Origin: Nocardia sp. NBC_01327
Lineage (GTDB): Bacteria; Actinomycetota; Actinomycetes; Mycobacteriales; Mycobacteriaceae
Length of the DNA: 64,000 bases
Direction of reading: 5' to 3'
Assembly (NCBI RefSeq): GCF_035958815.1
Contig: NZ_CP108383.1
Location: 9,019,791-9,083,790, forward strand
The translations under genes and the position numbers were made by a program. Below are positions 16,239 to 25,517 of the stretch, piece by piece. Within the stretch, counting starts at the first letter, position 1. Every line of letters starts with the position of its first letter. The notes beneath the pieces are model-generated. The model was not told the origin of the DNA. It was given only the letters and a program-made list of their open reading frames with translations, and made no database searches.

Positions 16239-19200
16239 ATGAGCCGGGTGCAGATCGGGATGCTTGGACCGCTGGTCATTCGGGCGGATGACGGCGAGTT
16301 GATAGAGGTACCGGGCGCCCGGCTGCGTGCGCTGTTGATCGCACTCGGCCTCGAACCCGGGCGCGCCGTCTCGAAGGCGAAGCTGGTCGACTGGATCTGG
16401 GGTGAGCAGCCTCCCGCCGATGCGGCGAATGCGCTGCAGGCATTGGTCTCCCGGCTGCGGCGGGTACTGCCGGACGGGTCGATCGAGGTGCAGGCGGGCG
16501 GGTACCGGCTGACCGTGGAACCCCACGCGGTCGATGCCGTGCGCTTCGAAGAGCTGCTCGACCAGGCCCGCGGCAGCGCGGACCCGCGACGCGCCCAGCT
16601 GCTGCGCGAAGCCCTCGCACTGTGGCGCGGCACCGTGATGCAGGACGTCGGCCTACAGGACAGCGAAGCCTTCGACGCCGTCGTCACCCGGCTCGAGGGT
16701 CTGCACCTGGCCGCGCTGGAGGATCGCTACGAGGTGGAGATCCGCCTCGGCCGGGGTGCGGAGCTGGTCGCGGAGCTGACCGAATCGGTGTCCCGGTATC
16801 CGGTGCGGGAACGGCTCGCCGCCGCGCTGATGCGCGCGCTCGGCGCCGCGGGTCGTGGCACCGAGGCGCTGCTGGTGTACCAGCGGGCGCGCGAGGCCCT
16901 CGCCGACGAGCTGGGCGTGGACCCCTCGCCGGAACTGTCCGGACTGCACGTCGCGCTGCTGCGCGGCGAATTGGACGCGCCGGAGCAGGTGCCGGTGCCC
17001 GAGGAAGTCCGCAGGACGAATCTGCGGGCCGAGCTGACCACCTATGTCGGCAAGTCCGCCGATGTCGCCGCGGTGGCCGAACTTGTTGCGGAGCACCGGC
17101 TGACCACGGTGAGCGGACCCGGCGGCTCCGGAAAGACCAGGCTGGCCGTGGAAACCGCCCAGACCCTGCTCGGCGAGCTGCCGGACGGGGCCTGGCTGGT
17201 GGAGCTCGCGCCCATCGGCGCGAGCGGCGATGTGGCCCAGGCGACGCTGGCCGCGCTCGGACTCCGGGAGGCGCTGCTCGGCGGCGCACCGGACGCGGAA
17301 CCGATGGACCGGCTCATCGCCGCGTTCCGCGAGCGCGAAGCGCTGGTGATTCTGGACAACTGTGAGCATGTGATCGAAGCCGCCGCGACCTTCGCCCACC
17401 GGTTGCTCGGAGAGTGCCGGAAGCTGCGGATCCTCGCGACGAGCAGGGAGCCGCTGGGCATTACGGGTGAGGCGCTGTGGCAGGTCGAGCCGCTGGCGCT
17501 ACCGGCCCCGGACGCGGCACCCGCCGATATCGAATCCTCCCCGGCTGTTCAGCTCCTGCAGGACCGCGCCGGCGCGGTGAGCCGGTCGCTGACGCTCGAC
17601 GCACACACGCTGTCGAATATGGCGCGCATCTGCCGCGCCCTCGACGGGATACCGCTGGCAATCGAACTCGCCGCGGCCCGATTGCGCACCATGTCCCTCG
17701 ATCAGCTCGCCAATCGCCTCGACGATCGGTTCCGCCTGCTGACCGGCGGCAGTCGTACCGCGATACCGCAGCACCGGACGCTGCGCGCGGTGGTCGACTG
17801 GAGCTGGGAGCTACTCACCGACGCCGAACGCACTGTGCTGCGCCGACTTTCGGTCTTCTCCGGCGGCGCGAGCCTGGACGCCGCCGAGCAGGTCTGCGCA
17901 CGGGATACCGTCGAACAGTGGGAAGTACTCGAACTGCTGACCACCCTGACCGAGAAATCGCTGCTGCGCACCGTGGCGAACCACGCCGGCCCCGCGGCGG
18001 GCGACAGCCCACCGCGCTACCGGATGCTCGAGACGATCAAGGAGTACGCGCGCGAACGGCTCACGGAGGCAGGGGAATCGGAGTCCGCCCGCCGGGCGCA
18101 TCTCGCCTGCTTCACCGAACTCGCCGCCACCGCCGATCCGCATCTGCGCCGCGCCGAGCAGCTGGAGTGGCTCGCCATCCTCGAGGCCGAGCACGACAAT
18201 ATCGCCGCCGCCGTGCGCGCCGCGCTCGCGGCCGGTGATGCGACCGGGGCAATGCGGCTCGCGGCGGCCGCAGGCTGGTACTGGTGGCTGGGCGGGCACA
18301 AGGCCGAGGGCATGGAGCTCGTCATCGCGGCCGCCGAGGCGCCCGGTGAGGTGGACGACGACACCCGGGCCATGGTGTACACACTGGTCGTGCATTTCGT
18401 GTCCGCCGGGCGGAATGACGAGTTCCAGGTGGAGGATTGGATACACAAGGCGCACCGGTACAGCCGGAACACCCAGGTGCGCAATCCACTGCTCGGGTTC
18501 GTCGGCGCGCTGGAGCGCATGCTGCAGGGGCCGGACGCGTTCCTGACCGCCTTCGAACCGCTGCTCGCCGACGAGGACCCGTGGGTACGCGCACTGGCCC
18601 GGCTGCAGATGGGCAAGATGCGGATCGTGCTCGGCGTGGACATGCAGCATGTGGACGCGTATCTGGAGCAGGCGCTCGCGGAATTCCGGGCGATCGGCGA
18701 GCGCTGGGGTATGTCGTTCGCGCTGACCGAGGTGGCGAATCGCATCGCCATGCGCGGCGAATTCCGCAGTGCGATCGAGTATTTCGACCAGGCCATCGCG
18801 GTGGTCACCGAGGCCGGCGCCATCGAGGACGTGGTACAGCTGCGGGCGCGGCAGGCGCAGCTGTACTGGCTGCTGGGTGATGCGGAGTCGAGCGCGGCCG
18901 CCATGGCCGAGGCGCAGCGGTGCGCGCAGCGGTGCGCCTGGCCGAACGCACTGGCCGAACTGGCCCTGGCACAGGCGGAGCTGGCCCGCTGGAGCGGCGA
19001 CACCGACCAGGTCTACCGCCAAATCGACGTCGCGACAGTCACCTTGGATACCGAGTCGACCAATATCCGGGCGGTGACCCACGATCTGCTCGGATATGTC
19101 GCCGAAAGCCTCGAGGATGCCCGCGAGCACCGCGTCACGGCCTTCCGGGCGGCGTCCGAGGCGGGGTACGCACCCCTGATCGCACAGGTGCTCATCGGAA

Positions 19201-19421
19201 TCGCCGACCAGGCGCTGCGCGGGGACCAGTACGAGCAGGCCGTGCGGTTGCTCGCGGCGAGTGCGACCGTACGCGGACTGCCGGATCGGTCGCATCCGGA
19301 TGCGGCCCGCATCGAACAGGCCACGCGCGAAAGCCTCGGCGAACCGAAGTTCGCCGAGGCGATGCGGGAGGGTGCGCAGACCAGCTGGCATGAGCTGATC
19401 GAAACTACGCTCGCCTGCTGA
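16239..19421 (+). CDS. SARP/AfsR-like regulator: wHTH - BTAD - NB-ARC - TPR
   Basis: A large regulator of about 1060 residues. In order it has an N-terminal OmpR-type winged helix (about 1-95), a bacterial transcriptional activation domain (about 96-245), a STAND/NB-ARC ATPase with P-loop GPGGSGKTR near 293-301 and LVILDNCEHV as Walker B, and a C-terminal half built of TPR-like helices. Such proteins switch on nearby gene clusters after nucleotide- and ligand-dependent assembly. The ATG giving MSRVQIGMLGPL was chosen; GTG three codons later is possible. The 3' end overlaps the convergent exporter permease gene by 17 bp. The target could be that exporter pair. Confidence 0.85.
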   Translation: MSRVQIGMLGPLVIRADDGELIEVPGARLRALLIALGLEPGRAVSKAKLVDWIWGEQPPADAANALQALVSRLRRVLPDGSIEVQAGGYRLTVEPHAVDAVRFEELLDQARGSADPRRAQLLREALALWRGTVMQDVGLQDSEAFDAVVTRLEGLHLAALEDRYEVEIRLGRGAELVAELTESVSRYPVRERLAAALMRALGAAGRGTEALLVYQRAREALADELGVDPSPELSGLHVALLRGELDAPEQVPVPEEVRRTNLRAELTTYVGKSADVAAVAELVAEHRLTTVSGPGGSGKTRLAVETAQTLLGELPDGAWLVELAPIGASGDVAQATLAALGLREALLGGAPDAEPMDRLIAAFREREALVILDNCEHVIEAAATFAHRLLGECRKLRILATSREPLGITGEALWQVEPLALPAPDAAPADIESSPAVQLLQDRAGAVSRSLTLDAHTLSNMARICRALDGIPLAIELAAARLRTMSLDQLANRLDDRFRLLTGGSRTAIPQHRTLRAVVDWSWELLTDAERTVLRRLSVFSGGASLDAAEQVCARDTVEQWEVLELLTTLTEKSLLRTVANHAGPAAGDSPPRYRMLETIKEYARERLTEAGESESARRAHLACFTELAATADPHLRRAEQLEWLAILEAEHDNIAAAVRAALAAGDATGAMRLAAAAGWYWWLGGHKAEGMELVIAAAEAPGEVDDDTRAMVYTLVVHFVSAGRNDEFQVEDWIHKAHRYSRNTQVRNPLLGFVGALERMLQGPDAFLTAFEPLLADEDPWVRALARLQMGKMRIVLGVDMQHVDAYLEQALAEFRAIGERWGMSFALTEVANRIAMRGEFRSAIEYFDQAIAVVTEAGAIEDVVQLRARQAQLYWLLGDAESSAAAMAEAQRCAQRCAWPNALAELALAQAELARWSGDTDQVYRQIDVATVTLDTESTNIRAVTHDLLGYVAESLEDAREHRVTAFRAASEAGYAPLIAQVLIGIADQALRGDQYEQAVRLLAASATVRGLPDRSHPDAARIEQATRESLGEPKFAEAMREGAQTSWHELIETTLAC

Positions 19422-20166
19422 AAGTGGCACGGGACCACAGGTATCCGACCAGGGCGATACCGGCGCACCAGGCCAGCGCGGCGGCCGTGTAGCCGCCCGA
19501 CGGGTTGCCGGTGAGCAGGCCGCGCAGCGATTCGATGATCGGCGTGAAGGGCTGGTACTCGGCGAATTGCCGGATGCCCTGGCCCATCTGGTGCGCCGGG
19601 ACGACCGCACTGCTGACGAAGGGCAGCATGATCAGCGGCACGGTCGTCATGCCCGCCGATTCCGGGGTCTTCGCGGCCATGCCCAGTGCGACGGTGAGCC
19701 AGGCGGTGGCGAAGGCCGTCGCCGCGATGACGCCGATCGCGCCGAGCCACTCCAGCGGGCTTGCCGCCGAACGGAATCCCAGTGCGAAGCCCACGCCGAT
19801 GACGGCCGCGGTGGAGATCGCGATGGTCAGCATGGTGGCCACCACGTGGCCGGTCAGTACCGCGCCACGGGAGACGTCCATGACCTTGAACCGGTTGATG
19901 ATGCCCTTGGTCATATCGGAATTCACCGATACGGCGGTGGCGGACAAGCCGTAGCTGATGGCCAGCAGGATCATGCCCGGCAGCGCGTAGTTGATGTACT
20001 TCTCGCCGACATTGAAGGCATTGCCGAAGACGTAGACGAAGATCAGCAGCATCATGATCGGCATCAGGGCCGCGTTGAAGATCGTGACGGGCGTCCGGGC
20101 GGTGTGTTTGAAGTTGCGCCGCAACATGATCGACGCGTCTGCCAGTGGTGCGGAAAGGGTGCTCAT
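19405..20166 (-). CDS. ABC-2 type exporter permease (DrrB-like)
   Basis: A 253-residue inner-membrane protein with six hydrophobic segments, characteristic of ABC-2 permeases of the DrrB/daunorubicin-resistance group (MRRNFKHTARTPVTI before the first helix). Its ATG overlaps the stop of the ATPase gene (ATGA), so the two are translated together. It should form the channel of a drug or lipid exporter. Its 3' end is convergent with, and overlaps, the SARP-type regulator gene. Confidence 0.85.
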   Translation of the reverse strand: MSTLSAPLADASIMLRRNFKHTARTPVTIFNAALMPIMMLLIFVYVFGNAFNVGEKYINYALPGMILLAISYGLSATAVSVNSDMTKGIINRFKVMDVSRGAVLTGHVVATMLTIAISTAAVIGVGFALGFRSAASPLEWLGAIGVIAATAFATAWLTVALGMAAKTPESAGMTTVPLIMLPFVSSAVVPAHQMGQGIRQFAEYQPFTPIIESLRGLLTGNPSGGYTAAALAWCAGIALVGYLWSRATFSRRA

Positions 20167-21107
20167 GATGCGTCGGCCTCCGTGGTCGCGTGTCCGGTCA
20201 GGGCAAAGAAAACGTCGTCGAGATCAGGGGTGTGGATGGAGACGTCCTCGGTCTCGATCGAGTGGTCGGCGAGCCGATTCAGCAATTCGCGCAGCGATGT
20301 GGTGCTGCCGTCGCCGGGAATACGCAGGGCCAGCGCCTCGTCGTCGCGGGTGGAACCGGGCAGAATCCGTTCCGCCGCATCCAGTTCCGCGACAGCGGTG
20401 AAGGTGACCTGGATATGGCTGCCCGGTATCTGGCGCTTGAGGTCGGCGGGAGTGCCCTCGGCGACAATGCGCCCCTGATCGAGCACCGCGACCCGGTCGG
20501 CCAGCTGATCGGCCTCCTCGAGGTACTGGGTGGTGAGGAAGACGGTCACGCCGTCGGCCGTCAGATCCCGCACGATGTCCCACATCGTGCGCCGGCTGCG
20601 CGGATCCAGTCCGGTGGTCGGCTCGTCCAGGAAGATGATTTCCGGCCTGGTCACCAGCGTCATCGCCAGATCCAGCTTCCGGCGCATGCCGCCGGAGTAG
20701 GTCGACGCGTGCTTGCGCGCCGATTCCACCAGATCGAATCGCTCCAGCAGGCCGGTGACCACCCGCTTGCTCTCACTGCCCCGCAGGCGATGCAGATCCG
20801 CCATCAGGCGCAGGTTCTCCTCGCCGGTCAGCAGATCGTCCACCGCCGCGAACTGCCCCGTGACGCCGATCGCCTTGCGGACCGCCTTGGGTGCGGTGGT
20901 GATGTCGTGCCCGGCCACACTCGCCGTGCCGCCGTCGGCGGTCAGCAGCGTGGTCAGCACATTGACCGCCGTCGTCTTGCCCGCGCCGTTCGGACCGAGC
21001 AGCGAAAAGATGGTGCCTGCGCCGATATTCAGATCAATGCCATCGAGGACTGTTTTGTCCCCGTACGTCTTTCGCAGCCCGGAAGCCGCGATCGCTGAAG
21101 TTGTCAT
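20163..21107 (-). CDS. ABC exporter ATP-binding protein (DrrA-like)
   Basis: A 314-residue ATPase with Walker A GPNGAGKTT, signature YSGGMRRKLD, Walker B IIFLDEPTTGLDP and the C-terminal extension typical of daunorubicin-resistance ATPases (ends DLDDVFFALTGH). GAAGG lies seven bases before the ATG of MTTSAIAAS; a longer frame exists but lacks support. Together with the permease it is predicted to export a hydrophobic compound. It is divergent from a small peptide gene and exported hydrolases. Confidence 0.88.
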   Translation of the reverse strand: MTTSAIAASGLRKTYGDKTVLDGIDLNIGAGTIFSLLGPNGAGKTTAVNVLTTLLTADGGTASVAGHDITTAPKAVRKAIGVTGQFAAVDDLLTGEENLRLMADLHRLRGSESKRVVTGLLERFDLVESARKHASTYSGGMRRKLDLAMTLVTRPEIIFLDEPTTGLDPRSRRTMWDIVRDLTADGVTVFLTTQYLEEADQLADRVAVLDQGRIVAEGTPADLKRQIPGSHIQVTFTAVAELDAAERILPGSTRDDEALALRIPGDGSTTSLRELLNRLADHSIETEDVSIHTPDLDDVFFALTGHATTEADAS

Positions 21108-21224
21108 GGGAATACCTTCGCCAGCTCGCCTGATACCGACCTGACGCAGACCTGACACGCTCCCTGATACGGGCGGGAGCACCGGCGGCGCGGTGCCGAC
21201 CACCGATCCGAGCCCTCCGGAAAA

Positions 21225-21240
21225 TGATTGTTAATGATCA
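21225..21240. promoter_or_regulatory. AT-rich palindrome, candidate operator
   Basis: TGATTGTTAATGATCA is a palindrome with 12 of 16 positions symmetrical (TGAT..TTAA..ATCA). It sits in the 199-bp divergent region between the DrrA-like ATPase and the 36-residue peptide gene, in an AT-rich stretch that probably holds both promoters. It could bind a dimeric repressor; no regulator is assigned. Confidence 0.35.
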
Positions 21241-21306
21241 GTTTTCATATAGACAGAGCATAAACGCTCAATTACTCTCGGATAAACCAATTCCAGAGGA
21301 CTGCTC

Positions 21307-21417
21307 ATGCATGAACTTCCCGCACCTGATCTCCTCGGCACGATCGTCGGGTACATCCTCATGTCCCCGCTGTCGCTCCTGCAGAATTTGAGCCAGCTCA
21401 TCGCGAACCTGTACTGA
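21307..21417 (+). CDS. 36-residue hydrophobic peptide gene
   Basis: A short frame coding for MHELPAPDLLGTIVGYILM... and ending in ANLY. AGAGGA lies six bases before the ATG, a strong ribosome site. The product is amphipathic to hydrophobic, with a helix-like stretch of about 25 residues and no signal-peptidase site. It ends 16 bp before the start of an exported hydrolase gene, so it may be co-transcribed as a leader or as a membrane-active peptide. I know no family for it. A second ATG two codons later is less well spaced. Confidence 0.55.
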   Translation: MHELPAPDLLGTIVGYILMSPLSLLQNLSQLIANLY

Positions 21418-21433
21418 GGGGAGGGCAGCGATC

Positions 21434-23038
21434 ATGAGGAATCGACTGTTCCACGCACTCGCCGCGACCGCGCTGTTCGCGGCGGGAGCCACACTGAGCC
21501 TGACGCCCGCCTCCGCCGTGCCCATCCCGGGCGGGCAGATCACCACGATCTTCCTCCCCGGCGCGGACGGGGTGCCGATGAATGCCGTGATCACGGCGCC
21601 GCCGGACCTCGCCGCTCACAAGAACGCGCTGGTATTGCAGCCGTCCGGCTGGGGCGTGCCCTCGATGGGCAGCCTCGGGTCGGCCTACAAGCTTTCCGCC
21701 GCAGACGGTTTCGTCTCCATCGAATACACCGCGCGCGGCATGTATCTCTCCGGTGGTGATGTGGACCTGTTCGGCGAGAAGGATGCCGAGGACGCCTCGG
21801 CGATCATCGACTGGGCCATCGCCAACCTCAATGTGGACCCGGAGCGCATTGCCGTGGCGGGCGGATCCTACGGTGCGGGGCTGAGCGTGCTTGCGGCAGC
21901 GCATGATTCGCGCATCAAGGCGATTGTCGCCGACTCCCCGCCCGGCGATCTGGCCGATGCGCTCGCACCGAACGGCACCCCGAAGACCGGCGGCCCGGTC
22001 GCCCTCGCCCTGGCCGGCGTCGCGACCAACCGATTCAGTCCCGAGCTCGTGCAGCGCGGCCTCGACGCGATCGTGCGCGGGAACGGCGTCGCCTTCGATT
22101 CACTGGCTTCCCGGCACGTGCTGGCCGATGCCATCCCGAAGCTCAATGCCCATGGCACGGCGGTCTTCCTGGCGCACGACTGGCAGGACAGCCTGCTGCC
22201 CGTCGGACCCACATACTCCATGTTCGATGAGCTGACCGGGCCGAAGATGTTGTATCTGGCGCCCGGTGACCATTCGACCGCCGGTGGTGCGGGCCAGATC
22301 GTCGGACTGCCCAATGCGTTCTGGGACGCGGGACTGCGGTGGCTGGACCACTACGTGAACGGCGCCGACAATGGCATCGATCGGGAGCCCGCGGTGAATA
22401 TCCAGGCCGCCGACACCGTCAGCCTGCTGCCCGATCCGAATGCGCTCGTGCACTTCGACTCGGTCGCCGACGCACAGGCCACGCTGCGCGACTTCCCGCT
22501 CTCGGCCCCGGCGGCCGGTGTCATGGGCGGCGACCCGAACGAATCCTGGAGTCAGCCACTGACTTCCGGTCCGACCACCGCCATTGCCGCGGTCCCGTAC
22601 GTCACCGGTTCACTGGCCCAGCTCGGCCTGGCTCCGGCCATCCCGATCGGCAGCGTGGATCGCACTGTCGCGGGTGTCTGGCGCACCGCGCCGTTCGCGA
22701 ACGGCGGTGTGGTTTCCGGCAGGGTGCACCTGAATCTGACTGTCGCACCGTCGAGTTCGGACCTCACCATGATCGGCATCCTCTACGACGAGGGACCCGA
22801 CGGTAATGGCAAGAACATCAGTTACTGGCCCATCACCCGGCACGGTCTCGTACCCGGAGCGCCCACCTCGATCGAATGGGACCTCGCGCCGACCTATTGG
22901 AATCTCGCACCGGGACACCGATTGACGCTGACCGTCACCACCCAGGACCCGATCCCGTTCGAGAGCGCCACCCCGATGGGCAGCCAGGTCGTCTTCTCCG
23001 CGCCGTCCGTGGCGGAACTGCCGGTGCGCGCCTCGTGA
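21434..23038 (+). CDS. exported alpha/beta hydrolase, CocE/X-Pro dipeptidyl-peptidase (S15) type
   Basis: A 534-residue secreted protein. A Sec signal peptide probably ends at ASA-VP (about residue 28). The alpha/beta-hydrolase domain has the nucleophile elbow GGSYGAG (Ser145), a later HDWQDSLLP acid region and LAPGDHST supplying the histidine. The C-terminal 200 residues resemble the X-Pro dipeptidyl-peptidase beta-sandwich domain. Such enzymes cleave esters, amides or Xaa-Pro peptides; the substrate is unknown. It is first of three overlapping or closely spaced exported hydrolase genes. Confidence 0.78.
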   Translation: MRNRLFHALAATALFAAGATLSLTPASAVPIPGGQITTIFLPGADGVPMNAVITAPPDLAAHKNALVLQPSGWGVPSMGSLGSAYKLSAADGFVSIEYTARGMYLSGGDVDLFGEKDAEDASAIIDWAIANLNVDPERIAVAGGSYGAGLSVLAAAHDSRIKAIVADSPPGDLADALAPNGTPKTGGPVALALAGVATNRFSPELVQRGLDAIVRGNGVAFDSLASRHVLADAIPKLNAHGTAVFLAHDWQDSLLPVGPTYSMFDELTGPKMLYLAPGDHSTAGGAGQIVGLPNAFWDAGLRWLDHYVNGADNGIDREPAVNIQAADTVSLLPDPNALVHFDSVADAQATLRDFPLSAPAAGVMGGDPNESWSQPLTSGPTTAIAAVPYVTGSLAQLGLAPAIPIGSVDRTVAGVWRTAPFANGGVVSGRVHLNLTVAPSSSDLTMIGILYDEGPDGNGKNISYWPITRHGLVPGAPTSIEWDLAPTYWNLAPGHRLTLTVTTQDPIPFESATPMGSQVVFSAPSVAELPVRAS

Positions 23039-24606
23039 GCCGGCTGCCGCGGGCGATCGCGGCCGTACTGGGGGCGGCCGCGCTTGTCGCCGGAGCGCTC
23101 TCGCTGCCCGCACCGGCCGGGCGAGCCGACAGCGCGCCCGCCCTGCCGGTGACGGTTCCGAGTCTGCACGAATTCGCCCCGGGCTCAGGACGTTTCGATC
23201 TCGCGGACGGCGCGCACATCGCGGCTTCGGGGGCGGCCGCGCCGATCGCCGAGCGTTTGGCCGAGGATCTGACCCGCGCCGGTCGCGCCGTGACAGCCGG
23301 GAGCGGCGCCGCGGGTCCGGGCGAGGTGGTCCTGCGCATCGATGATTCCGGTCCGCCGCAGCCGGAGTCGTATCGCATCGATGTCGGCGATACCGTGACC
23401 GTCACCGCCCGCACGACCGAGGGCGCCATTCACGCCACACAGACACTGCTGCAATGGTTTTCACAGAGCACCGCACTTCCCGCCGGAACCGTGACGGACT
23501 GGCCCGATGACAGCGAGCGCGGGCTGCTGCTCGATCTGGGTCGGAAATTCCTCAGCGTCGGCTGGATCGAGCAGCGTATCCGCGAGCTGGCGTACTACCG
23601 AATGAACCTGATACAGCTGCATCTTTCGGATCGTTACGGTTTCCGGCTGGAGAGCACCTCGCATCCGGAGATCACCGCGCCGGAGCATTACAGCCGGGCG
23701 GATATCGCCGAAATCATTTCCTATGCAGCTGATTACGGCATCGAAGTAGTGCCCGAGATCGGATTCCCCGGGCATATGAACGGTATTCTGGCATCGCATC
23801 CGGACCTGATTCTGCACCCGGTCACCACGAGTCCGGTCGATGCCGCCACCGACAGCCTGCTGGCGGGAACCGCGGACGGCCGCATCGATCTGTCGAATCC
23901 GGCGGCCCGCCCGCTCATCGAAGACCTGCTGCGCGAGTTCGTCCCCCTGTTCCCCGGCCGGTATTTCCACCTCGGCGGCGATGAATATGTCAGCGATTAC
24001 AGCCGCTTTCCGCAGCTCACCGAGTACGCGCACACGGTGCTCGGCCCGCAGTTCGATGGTCAGGATCTGGTCTCGGACACCGTCGACTGGGCCGCGGGCA
24101 TCGTCCGGTCCTACGGCAGAACGCCGCGCCTGTGGAATGACGGCATTCCCGCCGGTGCCCATATTCCGGTCGACCGGTCGATCATCATCGACTATTGGAC
24201 GGGTGGAGACGGACTGATTCCATGGACGGGCACCCGGAACAGTCCCGAATCCCTTGTGGACCAAGGCTTCACGCTCAGTAATTCCAGCTTCACCCCCACC
24301 TACTGGGCCACCGGCGGAACCGCCGCCGCGCTGAACGCACCGCCGGAACTGCTCTATGCCTGGGACCCCGGACTTTTTGTCAACGGCACCCGGCTGCGGG
24401 CCGACCAGCGTGATCGATTGCTCGGTGCGAAGCTGTCCGTCTGGGCCGACGATCCGAATGCCTTGACCGAACAGCAGATGGTCGATCCGGTCCGGGCGAG
24501 AGTGCCGATCATGGCTCAGCAGCTGTGGGCGGGCACCGGGGGCATTCCCTATCCGCAATTCACCGAGCGGGTGCGCTCCGTGGGCACACCACAACACCAT
24601 TCATGA
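23035..24606 (+). CDS. secreted beta-N-acetylhexosaminidase (GH20)
   Basis: A 523-residue protein. The GTG start overlaps the upstream stop (GTGA). A signal peptide (LPRAIAAVLGAAALVAGAL) precedes a GH20b-like N-terminal domain and a GH20 TIM barrel. The catalytic HLGGDE motif is present, with Asp316 and Glu317, the pair used in substrate-assisted catalysis. It should release GlcNAc or GalNAc from glycans outside the cell, which could feed the amino-sugar locus about 10 kb to the left, though no physical operon links them. Confidence 0.88.
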   Translation: MSRLPRAIAAVLGAAALVAGALSLPAPAGRADSAPALPVTVPSLHEFAPGSGRFDLADGAHIAASGAAAPIAERLAEDLTRAGRAVTAGSGAAGPGEVVLRIDDSGPPQPESYRIDVGDTVTVTARTTEGAIHATQTLLQWFSQSTALPAGTVTDWPDDSERGLLLDLGRKFLSVGWIEQRIRELAYYRMNLIQLHLSDRYGFRLESTSHPEITAPEHYSRADIAEIISYAADYGIEVVPEIGFPGHMNGILASHPDLILHPVTTSPVDAATDSLLAGTADGRIDLSNPAARPLIEDLLREFVPLFPGRYFHLGGDEYVSDYSRFPQLTEYAHTVLGPQFDGQDLVSDTVDWAAGIVRSYGRTPRLWNDGIPAGAHIPVDRSIIIDYWTGGDGLIPWTGTRNSPESLVDQGFTLSNSSFTPTYWATGGTAAALNAPPELLYAWDPGLFVNGTRLRADQRDRLLGAKLSVWADDPNALTEQQMVDPVRARVPIMAQQLWAGTGGIPYPQFTERVRSVGTPQHHS

Positions 24607-24618
24607 TAGGAGAGGGCA

Positions 24619-25443
24619 ATGGTTCGACTCTCGGGCACGGCCCTCGCGGCAGCAGTCGCGACAGCCGTCCTCACCGGTATGGCCGCCACACCCGGTACCG
24701 CGACCGCCGGACCCGCCGATCCGTCCGGAACCTGCCGCCCGACCGCCGGCCATCCGTACCCGGTCGTACTGCTGCACGGAACCATGGATGATTCGAGCGC
24801 CTGGAATGTGCTGGCGCCCAACCTGACCGCGGCCGGATACTGCGTCTTCGCGCCCAGCTACGGGCAGGACAGCTCACCGCTGCCCTACGGCGGCATCGCA
24901 CCCATCGCCCGCGCGGCCACCGAGGTCGCGACCTATATCGACGGGGTGCTGGCACAGACCGGTGCCACCCGCGTCGATATCGTCGGGCACTCCCAGGGCG
25001 GCACCATCGCCGAGTACTACGCCAAGAATCTGGGGCAGGCGCGGCATGTGCACACCGAACTCCTGCTGGCCCCCGGTACACACGGCACCACACTGTCGGG
25101 CCTGGTCGATCTCGCGGATCGGGCGCCGGCGGTGCGCAGCGCCGTGGATACCGCGGTACTGCCCGCGTTCTGCGCGGCCTGCGCCGATCTGGAGGTGGGC
25201 TCGACCTTCATGAACGCACTCGATGACGGCCCGATCGCCCAGCCGGGCGTGCGCTACGCGGTCCTCGCCACCCGCGACGACACCACGGTCACTCCGGCGG
25301 GCCCGGCCTCGTTCATCGACGAGCCCGGCGTGAGCAATCAGTTCGTGCAAGATCTGCGACCCGGCAGCGTGGCACATCAGCATCTGCCCCTCGACCCCAC
25401 CGTCGATCAGTGGATCCTCGACCAACTCGGATCCGGGCGGTAG
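24619..25443 (+). CDS. secreted lipase/esterase (class 2 lipase family)
   Basis: A 274-residue exported serine hydrolase. The signal peptide (to about ATAG, residue 31) is followed by the oxyanion motif LLHGT (51-55) and the nucleophile elbow GHSQGG (Ser125). Layout matches the Lipase_2/EstA-type triacylglycerol lipases of actinomycetes. AGGAGAGG precedes the ATG, and the gene follows the GH20 gene by 12 bp, completing a three-gene set of exported hydrolases. Confidence 0.85.
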   Translation: MVRLSGTALAAAVATAVLTGMAATPGTATAGPADPSGTCRPTAGHPYPVVLLHGTMDDSSAWNVLAPNLTAAGYCVFAPSYGQDSSPLPYGGIAPIARAATEVATYIDGVLAQTGATRVDIVGHSQGGTIAEYYAKNLGQARHVHTELLLAPGTHGTTLSGLVDLADRAPAVRSAVDTAVLPAFCAACADLEVGSTFMNALDDGPIAQPGVRYAVLATRDDTTVTPAGPASFIDEPGVSNQFVQDLRPGSVAHQHLPLDPTVDQWILDQLGSGR

Positions 25444-25517
25444 CCACCGCACCGACACGGGATCGCCTCGCAGGTCCGGCGAATGTTGTTGCCAATCGGA
25501 GATATTCGCGTAGCACT

